Of a DNA stretch of 64,000 bases, positions 35,867 to 43,910 are shown in pieces. Below the pieces are notes generated by a model, which was not told where the DNA came from, searched no databases, and worked only from the letters and a program-made list of their open reading frames with translations. This DNA is from Eisenbergiella porci (GTDB taxonomy: Bacteria; Bacillota; Clostridia; Lachnospirales; Lachnospiraceae), in assembly GCF_009696275.1 (NCBI RefSeq), contig NZ_VUMI01000007.1:62001-126000 (forward strand). Direction: 5' to 3'. Made by a program: the position numbers and the translations under genes. Every line of letters starts with the position of its first letter. Within the stretch, counting starts at the first letter, position 1.

Positions 35867-36158
35867 TTACTCCATAGACTTTGGCAGGATCACAGCCTTT
35901 GTGATGTCCCGGACAAGCTGGTCGAACTTCCGCATTTCCTCATCGTAGCGGCGTTCATCCATAACGCCCAGCACATGGGCTTTCTGAGCGATCTGGTTGT
36001 GGTTGTTTCCCACGCTGTGCAGCTCACGCATAAAATCAAAGTAATCCGGGGGCGGTGCGTTCTGGGAAACTACGCCGTTTATCAGGTGGCGCAGATACGC
36101 TTCATGGGAAAGTCTGCTTTTCTTAGGGGAATACCGAACGCCCGAAAAAACAATTCAT
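35867..36158 (-). pseudogene. mobC: MobC-type relaxosome accessory protein, N-terminus lost or frameshifted
   Basis: ATG 36158 overlaps the DpnD stop, as expected, but soon ends in a stop (MNCFFGRSVFP). The native MobC sequence is in another frame: LSHEAYLRHLINGVV, FMRELHSVGNNHNQIAQKAH and VLGVMDERRYDEEM down to the TAA at 35867. About 15 residues of the ribbon-helix-helix DNA-binding N-terminus seem missing compared with typical 110-120 aa members, so both a deletion and a frameshift are likely. The NLNQIA-type motif of the family is preserved as NHNQIA. Confidence 0.75.
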
Positions 36159-36346
36159 CGCTCGCCCCGGTCGCGGCTGCGGCCCTTGGGATAAAACTCC
36201 ACTTCTTTGAAGCTGTCCGCGTCCAGGATATATTCACCGTTCTTCCAGCGGTCGGCCACCATCTGGCGGGCCTCCTCGCGGCTTTCCGCCTCCACAGAAA
36301 CCGTCATTTCCAGCGTCTCTTGAATGGTAACATCGTATTCCTTCAT
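36155..36346 (-). CDS. DpnD/PcfM family protein
   Basis: 63 aa, beginning MKEYDVTIQETLEMTVSVEA. DpnD/PcfM-family ICE proteins have this short beta-rich start. The ATG overlaps the primase stop (ATGA) and its own stop overlaps the MobC start (ATGA), so it is coupled on both sides. Role in the relaxosome is unproven. Confidence 0.8.
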   Translation of the reverse strand: MKEYDVTIQETLEMTVSVEAESREEARQMVADRWKNGEYILDADSFKEVEFYPKGRSRDRGER

Positions 36347-37314
36347 CGTTCTTGCTCCTTTCCTTTCGCGCCACGGATGGGAATCCCCAGCCGGTTGCAC
36401 AGATAGTCGTTCACATCCTTTCCCCTGGGCGACGGGCGGTTTTTGACCTCGTACTCCTTGGGGATCACCGTCATGATTGCCTTTGCCGCCAATCGGCCAG
36501 CCGTATCGTTGTCCAGATGAAGATAGACCGTTTTTACATGAGGGTGATCCTCCAAAAATCGGGTAAGCGCCACCGGCAGCTTGCTTTCCTCCATCTTTTT
36601 CTTCGGCTGGTACACCCCGGCCAAAGACAGCAGATTGTTCCGCCTCCAATCAATCCCGTCCAGCTCGCAGAGGGTGGCGTATGACATGACATCAATGGCG
36701 CACTCACACAGATGAACTGCCGGGTTCTCCATGCAGGCGGGCAGGGCAAAGGAATAGTGCTTGTCGCTGCCGCTTAAATCTCCATGGAACCGTGCTTCAC
36801 CAATCTCGCACAGACAGCCGAACCGCGCTTTTCCGGTTTTATCAAAGCCGATAAATACCACATTTCCATGGCCCTTGTTCCGGCTCTCATAAATTCGCCC
36901 GGTCTGAACGCAGAAGTCAAGCACTTCCATGGAAATTCCACGGCCTTTGAGATAATCCAGCATGGCCCGGTTATCGGGGGCAGCCTGTGGCAACAGCAGG
37001 TGTCTCGGCGTTTCTTCTCTGGAAATAAACGCATGGGAAGTCGGAGCAATAGCGGCTCCATTTGTAACGGCCTCCATAGCTTCCAAAAAAGAGCACCCCT
37101 TGACCTTGATGAGATAGTCCAGCGCGCTGTAACCTCCGATCCCACGGGAAAACCAGCACCATTTCCCGTTGGAAATGCGCAGGCTGTCATGTTCTCTGGT
37201 ACAGTAGATATTCCCTGAAACATGAACCAGTTCCTGCGGCTCGCAGGTTTGCGGATAGGTGAACAAGTCCACCTGCCGCGCCCGTTCGATGGTTTCTGAG
37301 TCGTAAAATGACAT
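36343..37314 (-). CDS. DUF3991/Toprim primase-like ICE protein
   Basis: 323 aa. The N-terminal zinc-ribbon/primase-like region (CEPQELVHVSGNIYCTREHD then SLRISNGKWCWFSRGIGGYS) is followed by DUF3991 and a Toprim domain (HLCECAIDVMSYATL supplying the Glu, KTVYLHLDNDTAGRLAAKAI the DxD-type pair). Such proteins prime or process the transferred strand in the recipient. The gene looks intact and heads the conjugation operon, immediately downstream of the Pycsar terminator. Confidence 0.85.
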   Translation of the reverse strand: MSFYDSETIERARQVDLFTYPQTCEPQELVHVSGNIYCTREHDSLRISNGKWCWFSRGIGGYSALDYLIKVKGCSFLEAMEAVTNGAAIAPTSHAFISREETPRHLLLPQAAPDNRAMLDYLKGRGISMEVLDFCVQTGRIYESRNKGHGNVVFIGFDKTGKARFGCLCEIGEARFHGDLSGSDKHYSFALPACMENPAVHLCECAIDVMSYATLCELDGIDWRRNNLLSLAGVYQPKKKMEESKLPVALTRFLEDHPHVKTVYLHLDNDTAGRLAAKAIMTVIPKEYEVKNRPSPRGKDVNDYLCNRLGIPIRGAKGKEQER

Positions 37315-37403
37315 AAAAAATACAGCCCCCTTTCCATAGCCATAAATTTGCTGCCCGCGTGGGGTAGCTGACTATGTAAAGGGGGCTGTCCTTTTCAGGT
37401 AGG

Positions 37404-37443
37404 AAAAAAGCCGAGGGGCTCTGAAAAGAAAACCTCTCGGCTA
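37404..37443 (-). terminator. Terminator of the Pycsar operon
   Basis: On the minus strand AGCCGAGAGG pairs with CCCCTCGGCT around a short A/T-rich loop and is followed by TTTTTTCC. It isolates the two defence genes from the conjugation operon. Confidence 0.8.
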
Positions 37444-37459
37444 TTTAAAATTTTCTTTT

Positions 37460-38014
37460 TTATGTAATGATTAGTCCGATAACAAACAGCGTCACAAAGA
37501 GTAATGAGCCTATTGAAGTAAGAAGTAGTCCACGCTTGTAATATTTGAATTTCTTATCACAAATTATTGAGCAGATATATATCTGAGAGATTAAATCATC
37601 GTTTAACTGCTCTATTTCACATTTCTCTAAGTGCTTCTTATACGACAATAAGGTGTTATATTTTGCTATTGAAGAAAAGAAAATAAGTGAGTCGGATTTA
37701 ATACCCCTATCAGAAAACTCATTGAGATTTATTCTTGCGAATAACACATTAATCCAACATACACAACCAGCAAATATAAGACATATTACAAAAACAGAAA
37801 AAATCAGATAAACAACAGACCAAAAGCTAACATTGTTTATCATATAACGAAATATGCTTACAAATTTGGACGCATAATCAGTAGCGAGAAGAATACCGAC
37901 TATAACGCCAAATCCAGCCAATATAATTGATGTCTTAGAATCACAATTTTCTATCCACGCCGTATTTCTATCGAGAATACCTGTAAGTTCTTCTTGTGTT
38001 CTTTTACTCTCCAT
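37460..38014 (-). CDS. pycTM: Pycsar effector (PycTM-like membrane protein)
   Basis: 184 aa from ATG 38014 (GAGGTGAATATT upstream). There are membrane helices at about 29-48 and 63-90 and one at the C-terminus (about 160-184). The cytosolic part FFSSIAKYNTLLSYKKHLEK and DDLISQIYICSIICDKKFKY fits the Pycsar effector domain (DUF5706), in which FF/YF-G-I and D-L-x-x-Q-I are conserved. In known systems the cyclase makes cUMP or cCMP on phage infection and the effector oligomerises to break the membrane. It starts 10 nt after the cyclase stop and ends at its own terminator, so the two genes are one operon. It is AT-rich compared with the ICE backbone. Confidence 0.85.
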   Translation of the reverse strand: MESKRTQEELTGILDRNTAWIENCDSKTSIILAGFGVIVGILLATDYASKFVSIFRYMINNVSFWSVVYLIFSVFVICLIFAGCVCWINVLFARINLNEFSDRGIKSDSLIFFSSIAKYNTLLSYKKHLEKCEIEQLNDDLISQIYICSIICDKKFKYYKRGLLLTSIGSLLFVTLFVIGLIIT

Positions 38015-38024
38015 AATATTCACC

Positions 38025-39443
38025 TCAATAACTCATAGATTTCAATTTATCTAAACATTCTCGATAATCTTTTTTCTCGTAAACTCGTTTTTCAAGAATT
38101 TCTTTTATCGCTATCCAATGCCCAGATTCCCTTACTACATTTTCAAACACCCGTAAATTCAACCAACTTGAATATTTAGCTTGGATACATAAGATGTTGT
38201 ACGCTTCTTCATACATAGTAAAACACATATATATGTCAACGAGATAGCAGTCTAAATCTATTTCAACTTGAAGTTTTGATTTACCAATTTTTGCTCCTAA
38301 TTCATACATCTTTTGAATCAGTTCAAGCCAATAATCCTTTCCATATAGCTTAATCAGATTATCCTTGCAGAATGTCTGTGAAAAAATACTCATATGTAAA
38401 GAATATTCTTTCTCTTTATTCTCTTGCTCTTTACGATCAACATCTGCCTGCATGGAGTTTAATCTACTTTGCCATTGCTGCAATCTAATATTTTCCTTAC
38501 GAGAATCATTATCACGGGCGATCACTTGATTTTCCCGTTGCTTGATTTTCTCTAACGCAACTGATAGTTCTGCGGATTTTTTACTGATCTCATCAACGAG
38601 CAACAGAGTTTTTTCCTGTGTTTCAGCAAAAATTTCTTGTATAAATGAAGTTTCAGAATCATTCTCTTTATCTGCCTTAACTGCTTCTGTTGTGATTTCT
38701 TCCGGTAGTGACAGATAATATTCGCTGACCGTATATCCTTCAAAAATTTTACTGCCCTTTGTTCGGCTTGTTTTAGTCCATACTTCTGAGTCCTCAATTT
38801 CTGAATATGTGTTTTCATCAATAAATATTTCACAAGGGTGTGCCAGACCACAATAGCGGTTAGCGTAATTTGTTGTTGACCCAACCCAAACTATACCTGT
38901 TTCATTTTCGGCCGTTTCGTCACTTTCTTTTCCGCGCATTCCGACCTTTGTAACCATAATTGTGCCAGTACAAATACCGATACCGCAGCCAATGCAAATA
39001 TCCATTGATTTTTTCAAAGCAGGATTTAAGCAATAATCAATCAAAGTATGTATGTATCTTGCTGCCTTTGTGGCTTTATAAGACGAAGAAATAATCTGAT
39101 CATCCACATTACTATCCTGAAAGATTCCCATAATTCCGTCACCGGCAAACTGTCGTGTATATCCGCCCGAATACCGAATCGCTTGAATAACGATACGAAT
39201 AAATGAGCGATAAACTTTCACCATTTTTTTAGATTTCAATTCATCTGTCAAATCGGTGGATTTTCTCATATCTACAAATAGAACAGAAAGTTTTCCCTTA
39301 AACACTTTATTTGAATCAGATATATCGTTAAGCGGGGGCAATATGTCTGTAATTTCTATTTCTTCAACAGGCTGTCCTAAAATATTATTGACAGCGTTAC
39401 TCGCTGTTTCAAATTCCGATGCTGGAATAAATGATTCGCTCAT
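38025..39443 (-). CDS. pycC: Pycsar nucleotide cyclase (PycC-like class III cyclase)
   Basis: 472 aa from ATG 39443 (AAAGGAGGCTATGTTT gives good spacing; ATG 39449 is too close). Class III cyclase residues: metal-binding Asp in VLFVDMRKST (about 58) and AGDGIMGIF (about 102), and the Asn/Arg pair in TNYANRYCGLA (about 192/196). The domain ends near residue 240; a coiled coil (about 285-350, KIKQRENQVIARDNDSRKEN) and a helical domain of about 120 residues follow. The combination with a DUF5706 partner makes a pyrimidine cyclase far more likely than an adenylate cyclase. The base specificity (cUMP or cCMP) cannot be read with confidence. Confidence 0.85.
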   Translation of the reverse strand: MSESFIPASEFETASNAVNNILGQPVEEIEITDILPPLNDISDSNKVFKGKLSVLFVDMRKSTDLTDELKSKKMVKVYRSFIRIVIQAIRYSGGYTRQFAGDGIMGIFQDSNVDDQIISSSYKATKAARYIHTLIDYCLNPALKKSMDICIGCGIGICTGTIMVTKVGMRGKESDETAENETGIVWVGSTTNYANRYCGLAHPCEIFIDENTYSEIEDSEVWTKTSRTKGSKIFEGYTVSEYYLSLPEEITTEAVKADKENDSETSFIQEIFAETQEKTLLLVDEISKKSAELSVALEKIKQRENQVIARDNDSRKENIRLQQWQSRLNSMQADVDRKEQENKEKEYSLHMSIFSQTFCKDNLIKLYGKDYWLELIQKMYELGAKIGKSKLQVEIDLDCYLVDIYMCFTMYEEAYNILCIQAKYSSWLNLRVFENVVRESGHWIAIKEILEKRVYEKKDYRECLDKLKSMSY

Positions 39444-39457
39444 AAACATAGCCTCCT

Positions 39458-39685
39458 TTAACTTCTGAAATCCTTTAACATTTGTTGCAAAAGTTGAGAT
39501 TGTAAGTAGTCTTTTTTGAATGCGTCCATATTATAATCCTCTAAATCAGGAAAATGGGGCAGTCGATCGCTGAATACGTCAACATTGTATATGACAAAAT
39601 CATTGAATTTCATCCTTTCAAATTCAGATTCAAAAACAAGTACACATTCAAAAAATCTTTGTAGTGCAATTCGTTCCTCGTCCAT
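39458..39685 (-). CDS. Small protein upstream of Pycsar, unknown
   Basis: 75 aa, rich in Phe and acidic residues, ending LLQQMLKDFRS, 14 nt before the cyclase start. There is no good ribosome site for ATG 39685, and the frame is open a further 18 codons upstream (KDSIEYIVHLFYITDG), so the true start may have been lost. I do not recognise the family. The close spacing suggests it is, or was, cotranscribed with the Pycsar genes. Confidence 0.45.
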   Translation of the reverse strand: MDEERIALQRFFECVLVFESEFERMKFNDFVIYNVDVFSDRLPHFPDLEDYNMDAFKKDYLQSQLLQQMLKDFRS

Positions 39686-39760
39686 ACCATCAGTAATATA
39701 AAACAGATGAACTATATATTCGATTGAATCTTTAACAAAATATTATATGAAATATCCCAA

Positions 39761-40514
39761 TTATGATAGCTCTCTTTGTATAAAGAAATTCCATCGGTCC
39801 GGTAAAGTTTGATGATGATAAATATTTATGTCGTACCACCGAGGATAAGAATCATATTGATTGAACAAATAAAATTCGTAACCATTTCGATATTCTTCTG
39901 CAGAAATATCTTCTATTGTAAATTCAGGAGCATATTTATAAAACTTTTTACCGTCATCAGAATCCACCCAATCACAAGGAGTTTGTAAAAACAACAATGC
40001 ACGGTCAAAAGCGGCTGCGTCAATGCCAAATCGTTTTTTCCAAAGTCTTTCGACTATATTTATATCGGCTGACGAGTTTTTAGGAGTGTTGGTATCCATT
40101 ATCCGAGCATAAATATTGTTGGCAAATACACCTTGATATTGTTCTGTTAAATAATAAGGAGTGTTACGATCATTCTTAATAACAATAACATCTATTTCAC
40201 TTTTCCTAAAAGAAAGCGGCTGCACATATACCGTTGGACGAATACCTCCAGCAAATTTTTTCTCTCTCAAAAATGCAACGATGTCCTGCGTTTTTCTTCT
40301 GTTGGGGTCGTTTGTAACATCGCAAATAGAATAATCGGTTTCTTCATCAATACCAATGACAATAAGCCCATCATGATTAGAAAGATTGTTTGCCATACAT
40401 ATAATATCGTGTAATAAGTCGGGTTTATTTTTATATCACTCTTTTTTTGAAATCCCAGTATTCGCCCTCTTGTTTCAATCCTACTAAATGCATAATTTCT
40501 TTAATTGAAATCAT
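39761..40514 (-). pseudogene. ATP-binding protein with Schlafen AlbA_2 domain, frameshift and TGA near the N-terminus
   Basis: ATG 40514 begins MISIKEIMHLVGLKQEGEYW then DFKK, the normal AlbA_2 opening. A run of seven A (40442-40448) then shifts the frame, and in the correct frame a TGA stands where the family has Trp (DFKKE-stop-YKNKPDLLHDI). After this ICMANNLSNHDGLIVIGIDE is the standard AlbA_2 core and the protein continues to 39761. Two independent lesions show it is inactive. In many genomes AlbA_2 proteins accompany defence or mobile genes, and this one precedes the Pycsar operon. Confidence 0.8.
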
Positions 40515-40553
40515 ATTCACAGTATTCACCTAAATTCAAAATCTTGTTTGCCT

Positions 40554-41600
40554 CTATGCTTTAATATACCGCGTATTCCGCCCCTGTCCGATCCGCTTAA
40601 TGCTGCCGTTTCTCACCATAGCTCCCAACACAGCTTCTACTGTGGTTGGGCTGACATCGGGAAGTATCTGGCAAATATCGCCTTTGGAAATTGGAGTAAG
40701 GCTATTCAATACAGTGGCTTCCACGCGGGCTTTCTTTGTGATTTTCTTTCCGTGGACAACAGCAAAGCGTTTATCAAGTTCCTTATAGCACATATAAAGC
40801 GTAGAAAGGAAATTCTCTATAAATGGGAAATAGCTGTTTTCGTTTTCGGCCCAGCCTTCGGAAGATTGCCGTAAGGCCTCATAGTAGTAGGCTTTATAGT
40901 TGTTGATCTGTTCCTCAAAAGAAACATACTTTCCTGCATCATATCCATTTTTATAAAGTAAAAGCAGGGAAAGCAGCCGCGACATTCTCCCATTTCCATC
41001 TCGAAACGGATGGATACAAAGAAAATCCAGGATCACACAGGGGATAAGCAGAAGCTGGTTGATATTGGCGTTGCCTCTGGCCGCCATATAGGCTAATTCC
41101 AGTTGTTCCATCGCCTGGTGTATTTCTGCTGCAGGTGTTGGCCGGAAACGAACCCGTTGTTGACCATGGGCGTCTACTTCCAGAATCACATTGTCATCGG
41201 TTTTATACTGGCCGCCATATTCATATCCCGCAATGGACATCATCATCTCGTGTAGCCTAAGAATATCACTCTGACGGAAGTCAATGTGCTCATAACTCAA
41301 ATGGATCGTATTCAGCGCATCCCTATACCCGGCAATCTCCGCCTCATTGTGGTTTAAGGGGGCGCTGTTTTGGTTGACGATGGCATGGATACGCTCATCA
41401 CTGGTTACGATACCTTCTATGGCATTCGAGCTTTTAACTGATTGTACCTTAGCAATGGATTCCAGTTCAGTAAAAATCTGTGCGTATTCATCCTTGCGAA
41501 CTCCCGCCATTGTTTTTAACGAAGCAATACTGGAAGTTAGGTTGACCAGATTCGCCGGGAGTAATCCGTTGTTCAAAAAAGAATAATCAAATCTTTTCAT
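40554..41600 (-). CDS. Fic family protein with inhibitory N-terminal helix and C-terminal winged helix
   Basis: 348 aa from ATG 41600 (GGAGGATGTGCC upstream). The Fic motif is HPFRDGNGRMSR (catalytic His, phosphate-binding GNGR). The autoinhibitory motif SSNAIEGI is present near residue 60, so it is a class II Fic. The final 65 residues (SLTPISKGDICQILPDVSPT then TVEAVLGAMVRNGSI) form a winged helix. Fic enzymes transfer AMP to target proteins; the winged-helix type often control their own promoter. A perfect 12-bp palindrome lies just upstream of the gene. It looks intact. Confidence 0.9.
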   Translation of the reverse strand: MKRFDYSFLNNGLLPANLVNLTSSIASLKTMAGVRKDEYAQIFTELESIAKVQSVKSSNAIEGIVTSDERIHAIVNQNSAPLNHNEAEIAGYRDALNTIHLSYEHIDFRQSDILRLHEMMMSIAGYEYGGQYKTDDNVILEVDAHGQQRVRFRPTPAAEIHQAMEQLELAYMAARGNANINQLLLIPCVILDFLCIHPFRDGNGRMSRLLSLLLLYKNGYDAGKYVSFEEQINNYKAYYYEALRQSSEGWAENENSYFPFIENFLSTLYMCYKELDKRFAVVHGKKITKKARVEATVLNSLTPISKGDICQILPDVSPTTVEAVLGAMVRNGSIKRIGQGRNTRYIKA

Positions 41601-41618
41601 GGCACATCCTCCATTCAT

Positions 41619-41707
41619 ATCTGCATATAATATTACCATTTTATATGCAGATAATCAATCCCATGGGCAGTTTTTCTGCATATTTTTCTTTGTAATATAT
41701 GCAGATA
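41619..41707 (-). promoter_or_regulatory. Palindromic operator of the Fic gene
   Basis: ATCTGCATATAA (41619-41630) and TTATATGCAGAT (41641-41652) are perfect inverted repeats 10 bp apart. Two more half-sites, TCTGCATATTT near 41676 and TATATGCAGATA near 41697, extend the array. The position, 19 nt from the start codon, overlaps the expected promoter, consistent with autorepression by the Fic winged helix. Confidence 0.7.
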
Positions 41708-41750
41708 CTATGTAAAAACGGTGCAGATTGCTCTACACCGTCTTGATCCA

Positions 41751-42083
41751 TTATTCTGTTTTGAAAGCGCCGATCTTTTTCAGATAGGCAAACGCGTCTG
41801 CCTGCCCCCGGAAGTAGATGTGCTCCCGTTCCATATTGTCGGCCTGCATATACAGCCGGATGAATTTTTTCAAAATCTCATGTTCCTCGGCTGAACAATG
41901 AAATTCTCCATCGCTTTCCTGCAGACCGTCTATAAAAGGATATTAGTGAAGCAGCTCCTTCATCTGCCTTTTCAGGGCGGCATATTCCGGGTTGGCATCG
42001 GATAGATCCATCACAATATCGCTGTCAATTTCGGAAAACTGTTCAGATATACGCTCTGGAAGCAAACAGTAGTTATCGTCCAT
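41751..42083 (-). pseudogene. DUF6664-like ICE protein, interrupted by an in-frame TAA
   Basis: From ATG 42083: MDDNYCLLPERISEQFSEID, then SDANPEYAALKRQMKELLH, a TAA at 41945-41943 (codon 47), then YPFIDGLQESDGEFHCSAEE, MERE and YFRGQADAFAYLKKIGAFK to the stop at 41751. The two halves together (about 110 aa) match a small helical protein of Tn1549-like elements. The family name is from memory. A single substitution would explain the stop. Confidence 0.7.
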
Positions 42084-42152
42084 TCATCATCACTCCTCAC
42101 TGCGATTTTTATTATACTATACCTGTCCCGCAGTGCAATGACAAATGTGCAA

Positions 42153-42487
42153 TTACCGTTCCTTCTGTGCTTTGGACCTTTGCCTGGTTTCAGCCGTTTT
42201 GGCCTGCTCCTGGACGGTATCCCAGATGTTTTCCATATAGGATGTTTCTTTATTCTCCCAGCGGGTAAAGGTCTGTTTCAAAGGATGGGGAGATTTTAAG
42301 AGCGCCATGGCCTGTTTATCCTCCAGATCGTGATATTCCAAAGACAGCAGAATGTCCTCCCGCACCGTATATTCATAGGCATGGTTCAAAATCTCTGCAA
42401 GCGGCTGGGTGAGCAGCCAGTCCCGGAACTGTTCCTGTTCGCAAACATTTTTTCATAGAGCTTGGTATTCAGTTCTTCGTTGGTCAT
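42153..42487 (-). pseudogene. DUF3848-like ICE protein, one-base frameshift
   Basis: ATG 42487 begins MTNEELNTKLYEKMFA, then one base is missing (GCGAACAG where GCxGAACAG is needed), and the native reading resumes in the next frame: EQEQFRDWLL-type residues, ILNHAYEYTVREDILLSLEY and RWENKETSYMENIWDTVQEQ. The intact length would be about 111 aa. It is the last ICE gene on this side; directly upstream lies a truncated chromosomal sensor, so the ICE right end is missing. Confidence 0.75.
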
Positions 42488-43216
42488 TGTATCTTCCTTT
42501 CCCTCAAGCACCTGCTCTTTCAGCTGCGCATAGCCGATGTCCGAAAACAGTTCTGTCTTTTCATATCCTGTTTGGGATGTGGAAATCTCAATCGTCCCGT
42601 CATCATCCACAAGAAATGCCTTTATGTGATACCGTTCTTCGTAGTCCCTGAAAATGGACTGGATGTAATTGACGCGGAAGCCCACACCTACCACACCCAT
42701 AACTTTTCCCTGTTCATCCCTGATTTTACAGTTGATAAAGACTGTGATGTCATTATCCGCCGTGGCGACCTCATCATTGTCTATATTAAGGTAATACTCC
42801 TGATTTGAATCCAGCCGGCTGAAATACTATTCATTTTCCGGATTGTCCGGGAAAAGGACCCTGTCAACACCATTAAAATTATAATACCGGTTTGTTTCGG
42901 CTGATACCAGAAAGGCAGAGTCATAGCCGTATTTATCTTTATATGTACGAAGATAGTTCTGCAGGGTTGCAATATACTCCTTCTCGTCCTTCCGCTCGGC
43001 TTCTTCCGACAAAAACTGTTTCAGAAGGCTGTCATTTGCCATGGTAAGCGAAATACTGACAGGCTTTGTAAAAATGGATTCAATCTTATGATAAATTCCC
43101 TCGGCAGTCAGATTGGATACATTTTCCGTTTCCTGCTTAAATAACCCCTGATTGGAGTGATAGCTAATCAGCGAGGCGACTGCAAAGCCCAGAATAATTA
43201 CGGTGCATACAAGCAA
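42488..43216 (-). pseudogene. Membrane-bound Cache-domain sensor (diguanylate-cyclase type), truncated and with an in-frame TAG
   Basis: It has a membrane helix at the start (LLVCTVIILGFAVASLISYH) and a dCache-like ectodomain (KYGYDSAFLVSAETNRYYNF, CKIRDEQGKVMGVVGVGFRV). A TAG at 42829-42827 follows PDNPENE where relatives usually have Trp before YFSRL. The frame then runs to the ICE junction at about 42490, so the second membrane helix and any GGDEF or kinase output domain are gone. The start is unclear: no ATG or ribosome site before 43216. The output type is inferred from the ectodomain only. Confidence 0.7.
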
Positions 43217-43272
43217 ATTGGTTTTTACCAGCGCAATTTTTTCACTGTTTCTTTCACCTTCCCGTACTCTTT

Positions 43273-43719
43273 CTACTTCAGCTCGGGCAAGATTTGTTTC
43301 AGCGTCAGCATAGCATCGTTAAGGCTTAGAAGCTCTTCCTCCGTAAGCTTTTCTTCCAGCATCCGGATAAATGCCGTATTCTTAAGGTAATACTCATCAA
43401 GATAGTCAACCGCTTTCGCAGTCAGGCGAATTGATATCCTTCTCCGGTCACCTTCCACATGTGCCCGTTCTACAAACTGGTATTGATACAGATTATCAAC
43501 CAGTTTCGTCACCTGCTGCTTGGGAACCTTCAAATGCTGCGCCAGTTCTGTCATCGTAACCACTCCCAGAGACTTTAAGGTTTCCAGGCAATAATAGGTT
43601 TCCAGGCTCATTTCTCCATTCAGGCTGTCTTTAAACGGCCGGACCAGTTTGGAATTCCATACCGGCATGACCAAAAGCAGATTCTGTACAAATTTTTCCG
43701 CAGTTTTTTCTGTTTCCAT
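43273..43719 (-). CDS. MarR family transcriptional regulator
   Basis: 148 aa from ATG 43719 (GGAGTAGAGGGA upstream); longer starts lack a ribosome site. The winged helix is clear: TMTELAQHLKVPKQQVTKLV, then VERAHVEGDRRRISIRLTAK (the DR-R wing). It is divergently transcribed from the FUSC-family exporter gene with a 190-bp intergenic region, the usual arrangement for a drug- or phenolic-responsive repressor of its neighbour. Confidence 0.88.
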   Translation of the reverse strand: METEKTAEKFVQNLLLVMPVWNSKLVRPFKDSLNGEMSLETYYCLETLKSLGVVTMTELAQHLKVPKQQVTKLVDNLYQYQFVERAHVEGDRRRISIRLTAKAVDYLDEYYLKNTAFIRMLEEKLTEEELLSLNDAMLTLKQILPELK

Positions 43720-43910
43720 TCCCTCTACTCCGTTTCCATTCTCCTCGCTCCATGTTGACAAAAGAATTCCGCAGTGATATTCTAAGAAATTAGTAAACAA
43801 AATATGACTTTTTTAGAAATGTTACAATTTTTCTCTATTCTACTTTTAAAAAGACGAAAAGTCAATCATACTTCCATAAATAAACCCATTATAAAGGAGA
43901 TGCTGTAATT
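43720..43910. promoter_or_regulatory. Divergent MarR/FUSC promoter region
   Basis: 191 bp; very AT-rich from 43785 to 43870. TTCTAAGAAATTAG and TTTTTTAGAAATG form imperfect inverted motifs that could bind the MarR protein. AAAGGAGATGCTGTAATT is the FUSC ribosome site. Confidence 0.4.

Noticed and set aside
35810-36406. Long plus-strand open frame over the relaxosome genes
   Set aside because: It is antisense to MobC, relaxase and DpnD, whose protein signatures are clear on the minus strand, and it has no ribosome site.
38025-39443. Housekeeping adenylate cyclase
   Set aside because: The DUF5706-type membrane partner in the same short operon and its position inside an ICE favour Pycsar.
20820-42490. 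att sites and an integrase defining the ICE ends
   Set aside because: No recombinase gene and no matching direct repeats were found at either edge; both edges lie inside truncated genes.
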